Below the pieces are notes generated by a model. The model saw only the letters and a list, made by a program, of their open reading frames with translations, was not told the origin of the DNA and ran no database searches. The position numbers and the translations under genes were made by a program. From the NCBI RefSeq assembly GCF_000382405.1, contig NZ_KB908257.1, forward strand, positions 62,001 to 126,000: a stretch of DNA of 64,000 bases. Direction: 5' to 3'. The DNA comes from Mycobacterium sp. 141. Its GTDB lineage: Bacteria > Actinomycetota > Actinomycetes > Mycobacteriales > Mycobacteriaceae. Of this stretch, positions 26,005-34,750 are shown piece after piece; position 1 is the stretch's first letter, and every line of letters starts with the position of its first letter.

Positions 26005-26778
26005 GTGAGCACCAACGGGGATTCGGGCGTCCGGTCGGTCCATCGGGCGTTCTCGATTCTCCAGGTGCTCGCGCGCACCGGTCCGACCGGCGTGAGCCGT
26101 ATCGCCGAGGAACTGGGCATTTCCAAATCCACGGTCTTTCGGCTGCTCGCCACCCTGGAGGCGCGCGGGATGGTGGAGCAGAACGCCAGCCGCGGTGAGT
26201 ATCAGCTCGGCGACGGAGTGGTGCAACTCGCCGCCGGCGTCACCCAGCGGCATGACATTTCGATCCTCAGTCGAACCGTGTGTCAACAGCTGGCAGCCGA
26301 TGCCGGCGAGACCGTCAACATTTCGATTCTCGAAGGCGACGAACTGCTCACCCTCGACCAGGTGGTCGGCGCGTCGGCGATCACCACGGTCAACTGGACC
26401 GGGCAGCGTCAGCCGTTGCACGTGACCGCGGGTGGGAAGGTTTTCCTCGCCGCGATGAGCGAAGCCGAACTGGACGACTACCTCAGCCGCAAGCTGCCCG
26501 CCTTCACCGAGCACACGATCGTCGACCCGGCGCTGCTGCGCGCAGAGGTGGAGCGGGTGCGCGAGACCGGCTGGGCGTATACCGGCGACGAACTCGAGAT
26601 CGGCCTCGCCGCGTTGGGTGCGCCGATCCGGTCGCTGCGCGGCGACGTCGAAGCCGTGGTGTCCATCTCCGGGCCGTCGTTCCGGGTCAATCGGAACACG
26701 GCGCCGGAACTGGCCGATCGCGTCCTCGCGGCGGCGGCAGCGATCTCTGCGCGCAACGGTTATCCGCTTCCTGGCTGA
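26005..26778 (+). CDS. IclR-family transcriptional regulator upstream of second Rieske operon
   Basis: 257 residues. The winged helix has 'GVSRIAEELGISKSTVFRLLATLE' in two adjoining blocks and the effector domain 'LHVTAGGKVFLAAM', 'YTGDELEIGLAALGAPI'. It is a clear paralogue of the IclR at 8547 (same DNA-reading helix type, same insert-free effector domain). It lies directly before the intact Rieske operon in the same direction, with a perfect 13-base inverted repeat between. GTG at 26005 is preferred over a TTG one codon earlier. Expected to control itself or the Rieske genes. Confidence 0.9.
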   Translation: MSTNGDSGVRSVHRAFSILQVLARTGPTGVSRIAEELGISKSTVFRLLATLEARGMVEQNASRGEYQLGDGVVQLAAGVTQRHDISILSRTVCQQLAADAGETVNISILEGDELLTLDQVVGASAITTVNWTGQRQPLHVTAGGKVFLAAMSEAELDDYLSRKLPAFTEHTIVDPALLRAEVERVRETGWAYTGDELEIGLAALGAPIRSLRGDVEAVVSISGPSFRVNRNTAPELADRVLAAAAAISARNGYPLPG

Positions 26779-26831
26779 TCCGCTACAAGCTACCCGTCGG
26801 TAACGATTGACACGGCCTGATCGTCGGCGGA

Positions 26832-26874
26832 GACTGTTTCGTACAACGGTTTAGTTCCGTAGTACGAAACAGTC
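26832..26874. promoter_or_regulatory. 13-bp perfect inverted repeat GACTGTTTCGTAC/GTACGAAACAGTC, candidate operator
   Basis: Arms at 26832-26844 and 26862-26874, separated by 17 bases, 21 bases before the Rieske ATG. Arm centres are 30 bases apart, about three helical turns, which suits two dimers of an IclR protein on one face. It lacks a U-tract, so a terminator is less likely. The first arm may also serve as terminator for the IclR transcript. Confidence 0.6.
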
Positions 26875-26895
26875 TAAGAAGCGGAGCCGACGCCC

Positions 26896-28176
26896 ATGAC
26901 CGATATTCTTGATGCCCCCGTCGCACCTCGGAGTGCCCGTGAGCGCGCAGCCGAACTCGTCGCCAGGCGAGTACCGGGATACACCCTGGAAACGCCCTTC
27001 TATGCCAGCCACGAGATCTTCGATCTGGACATCGAGCTGATCTTCGGTCGGCACTGGATTTTCGTCGCCGCCGAGGCCGAGATCCCGGAGGAAGGCGACT
27101 ACGTGACCGTCGAGATCGGTGACGAGTCGGTCATCATCGTGCGCGACGACGACATGAATGTGAACGCCTTCCGCAACGTCTGCCGGCACCGCGGCGCGCG
27201 TCTGCTCGACGGCCGCTGCGGCGCGGTGGGGAACATCGTCTGCCCGTACCACCAGTGGACTTACGGTACGAACGGTGCGCTGCGGTTCGCCGAGAACCAG
27301 GGCGAGTGCTTCGACAAGGTGAAGTTCGGTTTGCGCCCCGTACACGTGCGCGCGATCGCCGGCCTGGTCTTCATCTGCCTGGCTGAGGAGGCTCCCGGTG
27401 ACATCGAAGACTTTGCCGCCGCGGTAGAGCCGTACCTGACGCCGTTCGACCTGCGCGGCGCGAAGGTCGCCCATCAGACCTCGATCATCGAGGACGGCAA
27501 CTGGAAGCTCACGATGGAGAACAATCGCGAGTGCCACCACTGCGAAGCCAACCACCCGGAGTTGCTCGGCGCCTACTTCCCGTTCCATCGCTTCGACGAG
27601 TCGAGGATCCCCGCGCGGCAGAAGCCGGTTTTCGAGCGCTACCAGGCGGCCAACGCGGCGCTCGCCGCCGCTCGTGATGCCATCGGCTTCCCGTCCAAGC
27701 ACATCCGTGAACTGGACGCCCGGGTGACCGCGTTCATGGTCGACCACATGCCGCTGCAGGGTAATGGCGCGTCGTACGGCGACGATGGTGCACCGCTCTC
27801 CACCAAGCTGATGGGCGCCATCGTCGACCCAATCTTCGGCGACTTCCACATCCACACGCAGCCCAACGGCTGGTTCCACATGCTCGGCGACTGCGCAGTC
27901 GTGTTCTCGGCGCTGCCGGTCGCCCCGGACAAGACCCTGGTGCGCACCACCTGGCTGGTTCACCCGGATGCCGTCGAGGGCACCGACTACGACGTCGACA
28001 AGCTGACCTTCGTCTGGGAACGGACCAACGCCGAGGACTGCAGCCTGGTCGAGCGCACCCAGCGCGGCGTCACCGATCCCGGCTACCTGCCCGGCCCCTA
28101 CGGCGTGGTCGAGGACGATGTCGACGCGTTCGTCACCTGGTACATCAAGCGTCTCGGCGCCGAGCTGGCGAAGTGA
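26896..28176 (+). CDS. Rieske non-haem iron betaine N-demethylase, intact copy
   Basis: 426-residue oxygenase that would hydroxylate an N-methyl group, releasing formaldehyde. Rieske ligands are C96, H98, C116 and H119 ('CRHRG', 'CPYHQW'). The mononuclear iron site is in 'RECHHCEANHPEL' with H215 and H220. The family includes glycine betaine GbcA, stachydrine demethylase Stc2 and carnitine CntA; the 'ECxHCxxxHPEL' spacing fits GbcA/Stc2. It shares most of its motifs with the frameshifted copy at 9578, and either could use glycine betaine. The nearby N-methylproline-type demethylase suggests proline betaine or hydroxyproline betaine for this one. Confidence 0.9.
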   Translation: MTDILDAPVAPRSARERAAELVARRVPGYTLETPFYASHEIFDLDIELIFGRHWIFVAAEAEIPEEGDYVTVEIGDESVIIVRDDDMNVNAFRNVCRHRGARLLDGRCGAVGNIVCPYHQWTYGTNGALRFAENQGECFDKVKFGLRPVHVRAIAGLVFICLAEEAPGDIEDFAAAVEPYLTPFDLRGAKVAHQTSIIEDGNWKLTMENNRECHHCEANHPELLGAYFPFHRFDESRIPARQKPVFERYQAANAALAAARDAIGFPSKHIRELDARVTAFMVDHMPLQGNGASYGDDGAPLSTKLMGAIVDPIFGDFHIHTQPNGWFHMLGDCAVVFSALPVAPDKTLVRTTWLVHPDAVEGTDYDVDKLTFVWERTNAEDCSLVERTQRGVTDPGYLPGPYGVVEDDVDAFVTWYIKRLGAELAK

Positions 28177-29321
28177 CCGCGGTGCTGGAACCCACGGTCG
28201 TCGACGAGGGCGCCGTCCTGCACGCCGGGCCGGGAGCGCCGGAGGTCTGGGAGACCACCGACCGCGCGACGCTGCGGTGCGTCGCGGCGCTCCAGGTGAC
28301 GCATGACATCAGGTCGTTCGTTTTCGAGCCGGTCGTCGCCCCGGGGCAGCGGGCTGGGATCTTCCACTTCGAGCCGGGCCAGTTCATCACCCTGTTGCTC
28401 GAGATCGACGGCATGCCGATCAGTCGTTGCTACACCATTTCGTCGCCGCCCACCCGGCCGCATCGGATGTCCATCACGGTCAAGCGGGTGCCGGGGGGAC
28501 CGGTGTCCAACTGGCTCCACGACAACGTGGCTCCCGGTACCGAACTGACCGTCGCCGCGCCGGGCGGGGCATTCACCCTCGCGCCCCCCGCGAAAGGGAA
28601 ATACCTCTTCCTTTCCGCGGGCAGCGGGATCACACCGCTCATGTCGATGACGCGTACGCTCGCCGACCTCGCGGCCGACGCCGACGTGGCGTTCGTGCAC
28701 AGTGCGCGCACTCCGGCTGACATCGTCTTCCGGCATGAGCTGGCCGCGCACGCCGCCCTGCTTCCCGGACTGACGGTCAGCCACGTCTGCGAGGACGACC
28801 ACGTGTCCGAAGTGTGGACGGGCCCGCGCGGCCGCCTCACTCCGGAACTGCTCGCGGCGCTGGTTCCGGACTTCCGCGAGCGCACCGTCTTCACCTGCGG
28901 CCCGGGCCCGTACATGGCGGCGGTCCGCGAGATCTTGACTGGCCTCGGCTACGACATGGCCAACTACCACGAGGAGAGCTTCGTCTTCCCGGCCGCGCCG
29001 ACCGCTTCCGAACCGGCCGACGACGGTGCTGCCGGCGGCGTGAACGGTGAGCCGGCTGTCGGGTTCACGATCGAATTCACCAAGTCCGGTCAGAGCGTGG
29101 TGTGCGCGCCGGACCAGACCATCCTGGACGCCGCGCTCAAGGCTGGTGTTCGGGTGGCCTCGGCATGCGGCGAAGGCATGTGCGGCACCTGCAAGTCGTC
29201 GCTGCTGTGTGGCGACGTGGATATGCACCACAACGGCGGAATCCGCCCGCGCGAGATCCGTGAGGGCAAGATCCTGATCTGCTGCTCGACGCCGAAGTCG
29301 GACTTGCAGATTGAGCAGTGA
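28173..29321 (+). CDS. Rieske oxygenase reductase, FAD/NADH/[2Fe-2S], second copy
   Basis: 382-residue electron donor to the oxygenase. FAD domain ('CYTISSPPTRPHRMS', 'GPVSNWLHDN'), NAD domain ('LFLSAGSGITPLMS', 'TCGPGPYMAAV') and C-terminal plant-type [2Fe-2S] domain ('ACGEGMCGTCKSS', 'ICCST'). GTG at 28173 overlaps the oxygenase stop (GTGA). It has an alanine/glycine-rich linker (about 275-295) between the NAD and iron-sulfur domains that is longer than in the copy at 10871. Confidence 0.9.
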   Translation: MTAVLEPTVVDEGAVLHAGPGAPEVWETTDRATLRCVAALQVTHDIRSFVFEPVVAPGQRAGIFHFEPGQFITLLLEIDGMPISRCYTISSPPTRPHRMSITVKRVPGGPVSNWLHDNVAPGTELTVAAPGGAFTLAPPAKGKYLFLSAGSGITPLMSMTRTLADLAADADVAFVHSARTPADIVFRHELAAHAALLPGLTVSHVCEDDHVSEVWTGPRGRLTPELLAALVPDFRERTVFTCGPGPYMAAVREILTGLGYDMANYHEESFVFPAAPTASEPADDGAAGGVNGEPAVGFTIEFTKSGQSVVCAPDQTILDAALKAGVRVASACGEGMCGTCKSSLLCGDVDMHHNGGIRPREIREGKILICCSTPKSDLQIEQ

Positions 29322-29512
29322 GCGACAATCTTCCGCAGTCGGACTTGCGCCCTAGGCCCTTGTGTTGGCCGGCGGCGCCGGGATCGCGTTGCGGTCCTTG
29401 TAGTCCGCGGCGTCGAAGGCCGGTGGACATCCGCCGCGTGATCCTTTGCATCCACGGTGGGCGACTTGAGCGGAGGACTGCGGGACCGCCAGGCAATTCC
29501 GCACCGGCCTAG

Positions 29513-30799
29513 CTAGTCCTCCCACGGGAACGTGTCCAGGCGCTCGGGGCCGTTCGCGGTGACCAGTACCTGGGTTTCGAGCTTGATCGACTCGCTGCCT
29601 TTCTCCGCGATCAGGCTTTCCACGTTGATCACCATGTTCTCTTCGAAGCCGCCGTGGCTGTAGTCCGGATCGAAGTCCAGGTGGAGCGGGAGAAACGGCC
29701 ACTCGTCGGCCATGCCGCTGCCGTGCACGGCGCAGGTATAGCGGTAGGGCTGGTATTTCTCCGGAATCCGCCATGACTTCGCATTGAACTCTGCGAAGGA
29801 CATCCCGGGCTGCAGCAGCGCCATGTTGTGGTCGATCTGCTCGCGCGCGGCGGCGTAGAGCTCGCGTTGCTTTGGCGTCATGGGCACATGCCCGCAGGTC
29901 CAGGAGCGGGAGAGGTCCGCGAGATAGCTGTACGGGCCGACCATGTCGGTGTCGAACGCGACGATCTCACCCAGCTGCACCCGCCGGTCCGAGCACTCGG
30001 AATACCAAGGGTTGGTACGCGGGCCGGACAGCAGGAGCTTGGTCTCGAGATACTGGCCGCCCGAGCGGGCGTTCTCATGGTGCAGTTCGGCCCAGATCTC
30101 GTTCTCGGTGCGGCCGGGCTCGGAGGCCTCGTAGACACGAGCCATCCCGGCCTCGCAAACCCGAATGGTCCAGCGCATCAGCTCCAGTTCGTCGGGGCTC
30201 TTGATGGCGCGGGCCTGCTCGGTGAGCCGGCCGCCGTCGATCACGTCCACCCCGAGTTTGGCCAGCGCGTCGACACCGAGCGGATCAATCCGGTCGACGG
30301 CGATTCGGCAGTGCCCGCCGCCGAGCGCCCCCCGGATCTCCGCGGCCCACGATGCCACGTTGCGGTCCGTGGCGTCGCCTTTGGTGAGGTACATCCACGA
30401 CGTCGCCAACCGCACCTCGTCGATTCCGGGGAGCCCGTCGTTGACGTGCAGCGCACCCTCGAACTCGAACATGATCGCCGGTCCGTCGGCGACGATCAGC
30501 GCGTAACGGCACGGGTCGTGCATGGTCCAGATCATCATGTTCGACGAGTCGAGCGCGTACCGGATATTGACCGGGTCGTAGAGCAGGATGGCCGCGCAGT
30601 CGTGCAGGGCCAGCTGTTCGCGGAGCCGGCTCAGTCGGTACCTGCGGGCGCGGTTCAGGACATCGGCGCCGATCGTGCTGATCAGCGGCTTGTCGGCGCC
30701 GTCGGGGTTCAAGTACGCACGCTTGCGCGGATCGTGAAAAACCTGGCTGGCATCGGATGCGGCTTTGTGCGCGGCGGGACTCTTGGACACAGCGGTCAT
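29513..30799 (-). CDS. M24 metallopeptidase-fold enzyme closely matching DMSP lyase DddP
   Basis: 428 residues. From memory, DddP of Roseobacter-group bacteria binds metal with D295, D297, D307, H371, E406 and E421 and uses Y366 and D377 in catalysis. Here D283, D285, D295, H359, E394, E408, Y354 and D365 stand in the same contexts ('FDTDMVGPYSYLADLS', 'YTCAVHGSGMADEW', 'VESLIAEKG', 'KLETQVL'), with a constant offset of 12 for seven of the eight. The N-terminal 'LYDPVNIRYALDSSNM' also matches. It may cleave dimethylsulfoniopropionate to acrylate and dimethyl sulfide, though creatinase-, Xaa-Pro- or ectoine-hydrolase-like activity remains possible. ATG at 30799 is preferred over the frame open to 30886, because family proteins start there. 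It runs opposite to the Rieske operon. Confidence 0.78.
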   Translation of the reverse strand: MTAVSKSPAAHKAASDASQVFHDPRKRAYLNPDGADKPLISTIGADVLNRARRYRLSRLREQLALHDCAAILLYDPVNIRYALDSSNMMIWTMHDPCRYALIVADGPAIMFEFEGALHVNDGLPGIDEVRLATSWMYLTKGDATDRNVASWAAEIRGALGGGHCRIAVDRIDPLGVDALAKLGVDVIDGGRLTEQARAIKSPDELELMRWTIRVCEAGMARVYEASEPGRTENEIWAELHHENARSGGQYLETKLLLSGPRTNPWYSECSDRRVQLGEIVAFDTDMVGPYSYLADLSRSWTCGHVPMTPKQRELYAAAREQIDHNMALLQPGMSFAEFNAKSWRIPEKYQPYRYTCAVHGSGMADEWPFLPLHLDFDPDYSHGGFEENMVINVESLIAEKGSESIKLETQVLVTANGPERLDTFPWED

Positions 30800-30974
30800 G
30801 TGGTCTCTTTTCGGTCGCGGTCGAACCGGTGCGACACAGTGTGGGCCCGCACACAGCCGGGGAATGGGCTTACCGGCCGGTAGCAAATTGCTGAGTCAGA
30901 AGTCCGCGGTAGAGCCATTCGGAGGTAGCGACACCGCGGCGAGCAGCGGTGCAATGGCACTGGAGGCCATCTGG

Positions 30975-31991
30975 CTAACGCAGGACGAATCCCGGGATGA
31001 GGGTGTCGTCGGGGTCGACGCTGAAGAGGTGCTCGCCGGTGCGGAACGCCGTCCCGGTGACCACGGGAACGACGCTCGGGTACCCGAGGGTGATTGCGGT
31101 GTCGCGGATGCGTGCGCGGAACTCGGACCCGACGATGGAACCGTGGATCAGTTCGTGCTCGGCGTCGAGAACCCCGCGCGCGGCCAGCGTCGCAACGCGA
31201 GCGCCGGTGCCCGAACCGCAGGGTGAGCGATCCACTTGACCGTCGGCGAAGATGGTGACGTTGCGCTGGTGCGGGTTGCCTTGCTCGTCGGTTCCGTCGT
31301 CGGCGAAGAAGATGGTGCCGTAGATCCCGCTGAGGCGATCATCTTGCGGATGCCGTGCGTACTCGGTGCCCGACAATGCGGCCTTCACCTCGCGGCCGAG
31401 GGCGATCAGTTCGGTGAGGTCCGCGGGAGCGACGTCCAGTCCGACGTCAGCGACGTCGACCTGCGCGTAGATCGCGCCGCCGAACGTCACGTCGGCCTTG
31501 ATCGTGCCGCGTGAGGTTTCCACCGAGACGTCGCGATGGAGCACGTAGCTCGGCACGTTCACGAACTCGACGCCGGTCACTCGGCCGCCTTTCGAGTGCA
31601 CCCGCGCGGTGACTCGGCCGGAGGGAACGTCGATCACGACGTCGGTGACACCGGACGGGTCCTCGGCCACTTTCCCGGCGTGCAGCGCCCATGCGCCCAG
31701 TGCGATGGTGCCGTGTCCGCACGCCGTGGAGAAGCCGTCCTTGTGCCAGAAGAGCACGCCGAGGTCGGCGCCGTCGTCGTCCGGCGGGACCAGGAACCCG
31801 CCGTACATGTCGGCGTGACCCCGCGGCTCAAAGCACAGCAGCTGCCGTAGGCCGTCCACCGCCGGGTCGGTGATGGCGGTGACGCGCTTGGCCGCGACCG
31901 TACCGCCGGCCAGCTCCGGGACGTCCGCCACGATGCGGAAAGGCTCACCACCGGTGTGATAGTCGACAGCGGAGATCGGCGCAGCGGACAT
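30975..31991 (-). CDS. Proline racemase family protein, second copy
   Basis: 338 residues if started at ATG 31991; a GTG at 32012 would add seven, and no clear ribosome site decides between them. Two catalytic cysteines are present: C91 in 'TACGHGTIAL' and C258 in 'DRSPCGSGTGA'. Two cysteines argue for a racemase or 2-epimerase rather than a trans-3-hydroxyproline dehydratase. It is clearly different from the copy at 2449 (for example 'VDYHTGGEPFRIV' at the N-terminus, the form seen in dehydratase-like and 4-hydroxyproline-betaine-type members). Upstream of the DddP-like gene on the same strand with a 175-base gap. Substrate unknown; a proline or hydroxyproline derivative is likely. Confidence 0.83.
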   Translation of the reverse strand: MSAAPISAVDYHTGGEPFRIVADVPELAGGTVAAKRVTAITDPAVDGLRQLLCFEPRGHADMYGGFLVPPDDDGADLGVLFWHKDGFSTACGHGTIALGAWALHAGKVAEDPSGVTDVVIDVPSGRVTARVHSKGGRVTGVEFVNVPSYVLHRDVSVETSRGTIKADVTFGGAIYAQVDVADVGLDVAPADLTELIALGREVKAALSGTEYARHPQDDRLSGIYGTIFFADDGTDEQGNPHQRNVTIFADGQVDRSPCGSGTGARVATLAARGVLDAEHELIHGSIVGSEFRARIRDTAITLGYPSVVPVVTGTAFRTGEHLFSVDPDDTLIPGFVLR

Positions 31992-32403
31992 GGGAGGAGA
32001 AGCTATCACCACCAGGACAATCGAAACCCTGTATTACCTGTGCCGGATCGGCAGCACTGAAATCCGCCGTTACAGGCTCATTGTCGGCCGAGAGATAGCT
32101 CATTGTTGTAGGAAGTCGCTGAACATGTCCGATCTGATGGATGGCGGCCTGGGGTTTGTCAGCTCTGTGTCGGACGACGGCTCTCGCTAACGTGTCGGAA
32201 TCCTCACGTGGTCGCCGCAGGCAAACGCGCTTGTACCGAGTAGTCGCCAACTTCTCAATCACTTGACTGCTGCGATCGGCATTCCTTGCCTGCGACTCAG
32301 CCCAGTTTCCGAGCCTTCGAGTCCACCTTGACCAGCAAGCAGGGAACGCTGGCCGATCCGAGGCGTACACGACCACCAGTCGGCTCATCGCCGAAAAGGA
32401 TTG
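31992..32403. other. Intergenic stretch, no gene recognised
   Basis: About 410 bases between the second racemase-like gene and the XRE/ImmA gene, both leftward. An open frame on the minus strand (to 32388) has no recognisable domain and overlaps the racemase gene. No hairpin or repeat stood out. It marks the right edge of the catabolic island. Confidence 0.5.
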
Positions 32404-33528
32404 TCATTGAACCAACTGCAGCCGTGGCTGGCCCATCGTTGAGGTGACGCTGATAGCCGGTACGTCCACTCCGGCGGCAGCGGGGCCCAGCTCGACGCTG
32501 AAGGTCAGCGCTCGCACTTCCGGGACAGGTACGTGCAGGTCGGCGGCGATCTCTCCGGTGGTGACGGTTCCCTGCGGTCCGAGGATCTGGGAGAACACTC
32601 GTGATCTCTCGTGGGTCGGCATTCCGCCGGGCTCACCCTTGCGAAACCCACGGCCGGACAGCTCGATGCAGGTGTTCCGGTAGGCCCAGTCGGTCATGCG
32701 CCCCGCACTGTGTGTCGCGTGTGCCAGCGCCATCGCCGAGACCTTGAACTGGTCGCGCACGTCAAGTACCTCGGCGAGGGAGGGATTGGTCCGCAGGTAT
32801 TCCGGAATGGCCTCGCGAGGGATCAGGAACTCGGACGCAAACTCGTTGGCCTCGCGTTCCTGCGCGGCGTCGTCACACGTGGCGGCCGGATGCAGCACCA
32901 GGTGCCCGAGTTCGTGGGCCACATCGAACCGCATCCCTTCCGGGGACCGTCGGCGCGCCAGAAACACGAACGGCTTGTCATCGTGCCACGCGGAGTAGGC
33001 ATCAACTTCCTCGGCGATCGGCGGCAGCGTGTACACCCGCACTCCGCGGGATTCGGCCAGCTGTACCGCGTTTGGCAGCGGCCGTGTGCCCAGCCCCCAC
33101 TCGGCCCGCACAAGCCGCGCTGCGAGCCGCGGGTTTTCTCCCGGGTGTATCGGTACGTCTACAGGCGGGAGGACGAATCGCTGGGAGATCCACCGGTCGA
33201 TCTCTATCCCGATCGACCCGGCGGCCACTGCGGCGCCGCGGTGTCGTGCGGTCGCTTTCCGGGCTGCGCGGAAGCTGACTGTCCGCACCTCGATCTCGGG
33301 TACATCAGGGGTCGTGAAGAACTCTGCTGGAAACTCCAAGGCATGCGACAAGGTTTCCGCGAAATCGCTTGGTGCTTCACCGGATTCGTACCGGGACACG
33401 GACCGTGGCGTCACCCCAAGTGCTCGTGCCAGCTCGATTTTGGTCAGCCCCCGGCGGGCGCGAGCGATGCGGATGCGGTCGGGATCGAGGAATCGGTCAG
33501 GACGCCGGGACGATGGTGAAGTCGACAT
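32404..33528 (-). CDS. XRE helix-turn-helix / ImmA-IrrE metallopeptidase fusion
   Basis: 374 residues. An XRE DNA-binding domain (about 15-70, 'LTKIELARALGVTPRSVSRYESG') is followed by an ImmA/IrrE zinc protease domain with HExxH at 205-209 ('AHELGHLVLHP') and a downstream 'EREANEFASEFLIP' that supplies the third ligand. Such proteins relieve repression by cutting a partner regulator, or act as antitoxins. ATG at 33528 has GGGAGG upstream and lies 32 bases inside the preceding gene, so the two are coupled. A nearly identical 27-base piece of its 3' end recurs at 34724-34750. No toxin domain is recognised in the partner. Confidence 0.85.
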   Translation of the reverse strand: MSTSPSSRRPDRFLDPDRIRIARARRGLTKIELARALGVTPRSVSRYESGEAPSDFAETLSHALEFPAEFFTTPDVPEIEVRTVSFRAARKATARHRGAAVAAGSIGIEIDRWISQRFVLPPVDVPIHPGENPRLAARLVRAEWGLGTRPLPNAVQLAESRGVRVYTLPPIAEEVDAYSAWHDDKPFVFLARRRSPEGMRFDVAHELGHLVLHPAATCDDAAQEREANEFASEFLIPREAIPEYLRTNPSLAEVLDVRDQFKVSAMALAHATHSAGRMTDWAYRNTCIELSGRGFRKGEPGGMPTHERSRVFSQILGPQGTVTTGEIAADLHVPVPEVRALTFSVELGPAAAGVDVPAISVTSTMGQPRLQLVQ

Positions 33529-34195
33529 CGTCGCCTCCCACATCCAAGGGCTTCCTGCCCGTCGCAGGGGTTTCGGGCTCGTACGGGGTAAGCATGACAC
33601 GGACCAGCCAACCGGTGAACTGGCCGGTCTTTCGTTCGGTGCCCTGCTCGTCGATTCCGGCGGCTTTAGACACTTCCAGCTGCACCCCGAACTCGCCGCG
33701 GTGGTACAGCACGAACCACTGCCCGAGCGGCACGTCGTCGTCGATCGAGACAGGAGTTGCTCCGCCGCCCAACAACGCGGCGACGGTGATCAACTCGTAT
33801 TGGTTGCGGAGCGCTGCGATCGTGGCGGGCCCGCGGCGGTGAGCTGCGCGTGGGCCGTCGACTGATTCCGGATCGCCGGTCGCGGCGTCGCAGCCCACTA
33901 CCGACAGGCTGACTTTGCCGTCGCCGCGTTCAACGGTGGGCCGGTTGAGTTCGTCGAGCTGTTTCCACTCCCGGCTGTCCACCATGTTGCGGCGCAGCCC
34001 GCCTACGGTCCCGATCCACCGAGTTGCACCGGCAGACCCGCGAGGGTGGAACTTATCGATGTCGGCAGCCCGGAGGTCGCCGAGCTCCACGCCCTGGTAG
34101 ACCGCCTGGACCGGGATGCCGAGGCGACTCAGGTACGACTCGGCTCCATCGGCTGAGACGATCAGGGGTGATGATGCGGGTACAGAGAGTGTCAT
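33497..34195 (-). CDS. Hypothetical protein coupled to XRE/ImmA protein
   Basis: 232 residues, not recognised. No transmembrane segment or signal peptide is seen. The protein is rich in charged residues and beta-like stretches, with 'GQWFVLYHRGEFGVQLEVSKAAG' type segments in the second half (residues about 155-180). It overlaps the XRE/ImmA gene by 32 bases, so the two proteins probably act together. Candidate roles are the toxin or the substrate of the protease. The run of genes on the same strand upstream is decayed. Confidence 0.6.
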   Translation of the reverse strand: MTLSVPASSPLIVSADGAESYLSRLGIPVQAVYQGVELGDLRAADIDKFHPRGSAGATRWIGTVGGLRRNMVDSREWKQLDELNRPTVERGDGKVSLSVVGCDAATGDPESVDGPRAAHRRGPATIAALRNQYELITVAALLGGGATPVSIDDDVPLGQWFVLYHRGEFGVQLEVSKAAGIDEQGTERKTGQFTGWLVRVMLTPYEPETPATGRKPLDVGGDDVDFTIVPAS

Positions 34196-34262
34196 GGGGA
34201 AGTCCTCACTGAGCAGGATGACAGCCCCTCAGATTTTTGCATAGAACCGGACAATCCAGAGG

Positions 34263-34711
34263 TCACTGGCGTCGCTTCTGCGTGTCGCAACCCCGGCGCG
34301 TGATGGCTGGCGTGAATCCACGAGGCCTAATCCCGTCGCCGCAGAACCCGCAATCCGGATCGCGACGCGGTGTGTGTGGTTGTCGGTCACCCTCGCGTGG
34401 GAACAGCACCGTATAGGCGGGGTCGTCCTTGTCGTCGAACAGCCCGGTCATTCCCATAATGAATCCATTGACGGCTTCTGCCACAGGAGTGCGTTCAACG
34501 CGATGACGCTTGGTGCAGGTACCTCATCGACGTACCGCGTGGCGGGGTGGTCCATCTCCGGCGCGAGGTCGGTCGGATTGATCAGCTGGTTGCGCGGGCG
34601 ATGCGAATTGGGGCGCTGGCCAAACGGTTGGACAGCGGCCCTGAGGTACGGCAGGCGACGATCCCACAGGCCGTCCGTCGGGATGGTTGAGGGCGTGCGT
34701 TCCCTCCCCAC
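34263..34711 (-). pseudogene. Frameshifted fragment resembling a ThiF/E1-like adenylyltransferase C-terminus
   Basis: Two minus-strand frames join into one sensible protein tail: 'YVDEVPAPSVIALNALL' in the first and 'MAEAVNGFIMGMTGLFDD' then 'RRDPDCGFCGDG' in the second. The pattern (PSVIALNAL, then a helix ending in GMTGLF, then CxxC) recalls C-terminal parts of ThiF/E1-type ubiquitin-activating enzymes. One missing base near 34490 breaks the frame, and the N-terminal nucleotide-binding part is absent. It is upstream of the companion and XRE/ImmA genes on the same strand. The family call is tentative. Confidence 0.5.
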
Positions 34712-34723
34712 GCTGGCGGCTTC

Positions 34724-34750
34724 CAGCTCGACGCCGAACGTCAGCGCTCG
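34724..34750. repeat. 27-base near-copy of the 3' end of the XRE/ImmA gene (also at 32488-32514)
   Basis: The two 27-base stretches differ at two positions. On the minus strand both can encode RALTF-(S/G)-VEL, but in this copy the preceding sequence is out of frame and reaches a stop. It looks like the remains of a second XRE/ImmA-type gene tail. Confidence 0.7.

Noticed and set aside
26832..26874. Rho-independent terminator of the IclR gene only
   Set aside because: No U-tract, a 17-base spacer and a location 21 bases before the Rieske start fit an operator better, though a dual role is possible.
30975..31991. trans-3-hydroxy-L-proline dehydratase
   Set aside because: Both catalytic cysteines are kept (C91, C258), while the dehydratases replace one.
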